Positions 5,321-5,865 of a stretch of DNA of 5,865 nucleotides are shown here, one piece after another. The translations under genes and the position numbers were made by a program. The stretch comes from Dehalococcoidia bacterium (lineage in GTDB: Bacteria > Chloroflexota > Dehalococcoidia > SAR202 > UBA11138), in assembly GCA_012270665.1 (NCBI GenBank), contig JAAXHY010000565.1, positions 1-5,865 on the forward strand, in the 5' to 3' direction. The notes under the pieces were generated by a model. The model saw only the letters and a program-made list of their open reading frames with translations. It ran no database searches and was not told the origin of the DNA. The first letter of the stretch is position 1. Each line of letters opens with the position of its first letter.

Positions 5321-5865
5321 CTATATCGTCAGCGGGATTTCGGGGGCGTGGCCGGTGGGGGCGTAGCCCCCGGCGAGACCGCCACCGTCTATTACGAACG
5401 CCTCGCCGTTCATGTAGTCGGAGGCGGAGGACGCGAGGAATACCGCGACTGCTCCCATCTCGTGGGGATGTCCCACTCTGCCTATGGGTATGAACTCGCC
5501 CCTAGGCAGTGTAAGCCTGGACTCGTCAGTACCTTCGGTCGGGATGAAGCCGGGGACTATGCATGTGCTTGTAATTCCGTAGCGTCCGAGGCTGGTAGCG
5601 AGTGTGCGCGTCAGTTGGACGATGCCGCCCTTGCCGACACAGTACATATAGTTGTCGCGCCCGCCCCTGTAACCGAAGCCCGACGACAGGTTGATGATCT
5701 TCCCGCTGCCGCGTTCGACCATGTGCTTGGCGATGGCGCGGGAGCAGTAGAAGGCGCTGGACATATTGGTATCTATGCCGAGGCGCCAGTCTTCGTCGGA
5801 GATTTCCCATATAGGGGTAGCGCCCTGCCCTCTGACGATTCCGGCGTTGTTGAACAGCACGTCCA
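5321..5865 (-). CDS. Short-chain dehydrogenase/reductase with intact catalytic tetrad, N-terminus beyond the window edge
   Basis: 180 residues are visible. The frame is open to the right edge and begins inside the conserved block DVLFNNAG, so the GTG at 5860 is only the Val of that block and the cofactor-binding N-terminus (about 80-85 residues) is missing. The tetrad is complete: Asn33 (DTNMSSAF), Ser61 (NLSSGFG), Tyr74 and Lys78 (YCVGK). The C-terminal part has the SDR features VPGFIPT (103-109), GRVGHPHEMGAVAVFLAS (128-145) and NGEAFVIDGGG (152-162), followed by a 19-residue tail (163-181 region, GYAPTGHAPEIPLTI at the end) beyond the usual family terminus. It should be an NAD(P)-dependent oxidoreductase of a hydroxyl or keto substrate that cannot be named. 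It is upstream of and co-directional with the degenerate SDR gene, 121 bp apart. Confidence 0.92.
   Translation of the reverse strand, partial: DVLFNNAGIVRGQGATPIWEISDEDWRLGIDTNMSSAFYCSRAIAKHMVERGSGKIINLSSGFGYRGGRDNYMYCVGKGGIVQLTRTLATSLGRYGITSTCIVPGFIPTEGTDESRLTLPRGEFIPIGRVGHPHEMGAVAVFLASSASDYMNGEAFVIDGGGLAGGYAPTGHAPEIPLTI

Noticed and set aside
1..5865. CRISPR arrays, tRNA or rRNA genes, riboswitches, transposases
   Set aside because: No regularly spaced repeats, cloverleaf-like or rRNA-like segments, or transposase motifs were noticed. Nearly all of the sequence is filled by the genes listed.

Overview
The window looks like part of a chromosome from an uncultivated bacterium with moderately high GC. 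The best guess is a Chloroflexota lineage such as Dehalococcoidia/SAR202. That guess rests on the feel of the protein sequences (PdxA-like, ProC, YggT, DUF167 and abundant SDRs in one neighbourhood), not on any marker gene. No rRNA, tRNA, CRISPR array or transposase was seen.

Left block (1-2523, + strand): the 3' two thirds of a pdxA-family gene overlap a DUF2786-family gene by four bases (ATGA). Proline biosynthesis gene proC follows after 40 bp, and a small yggT membrane-protein gene starts one base after the proC stop, from a TTG codon. This reads as one co-directional, mostly housekeeping operon.

Middle block (2543-4347, - strand), convergent to yggT: in transcription order it holds an Mrr-type restriction endonuclease gene, a minimal nucleotidyltransferase (MntA-like) gene, a HEPN-domain (HepT-like) gene overlapping it by 14 bp, and a small DUF167 (YggU-like) gene. 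The DUF167 reading frame is broken near its end. The mrr gene is clearly AT-richer (about 47% GC by hand count) than both sides (about 58-65%) and has its own good promoter. Mrr plus the MNT/HEPN pair looks like a small acquired defence cassette set between housekeeping genes.

Right block (4441-5865, - strand): two tandem short-chain dehydrogenase/reductase (SDR) genes. The upstream one, cut by the window edge, has an intact Asn-Ser-Tyr-Lys tetrad. The downstream one is a full-length open frame that has lost Asn, Tyr and Lys of the tetrad plus most of the cofactor glycine motif, so it is probably a pseudoenzyme. An active/inactive SDR pair resembles the BbsD/BbsC heteromer of anaerobic toluene degradation. 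This pair is the most interesting point in the window. The 121-bp gap between the two genes carries a degenerate hairpin and repetitive low-complexity flanks.
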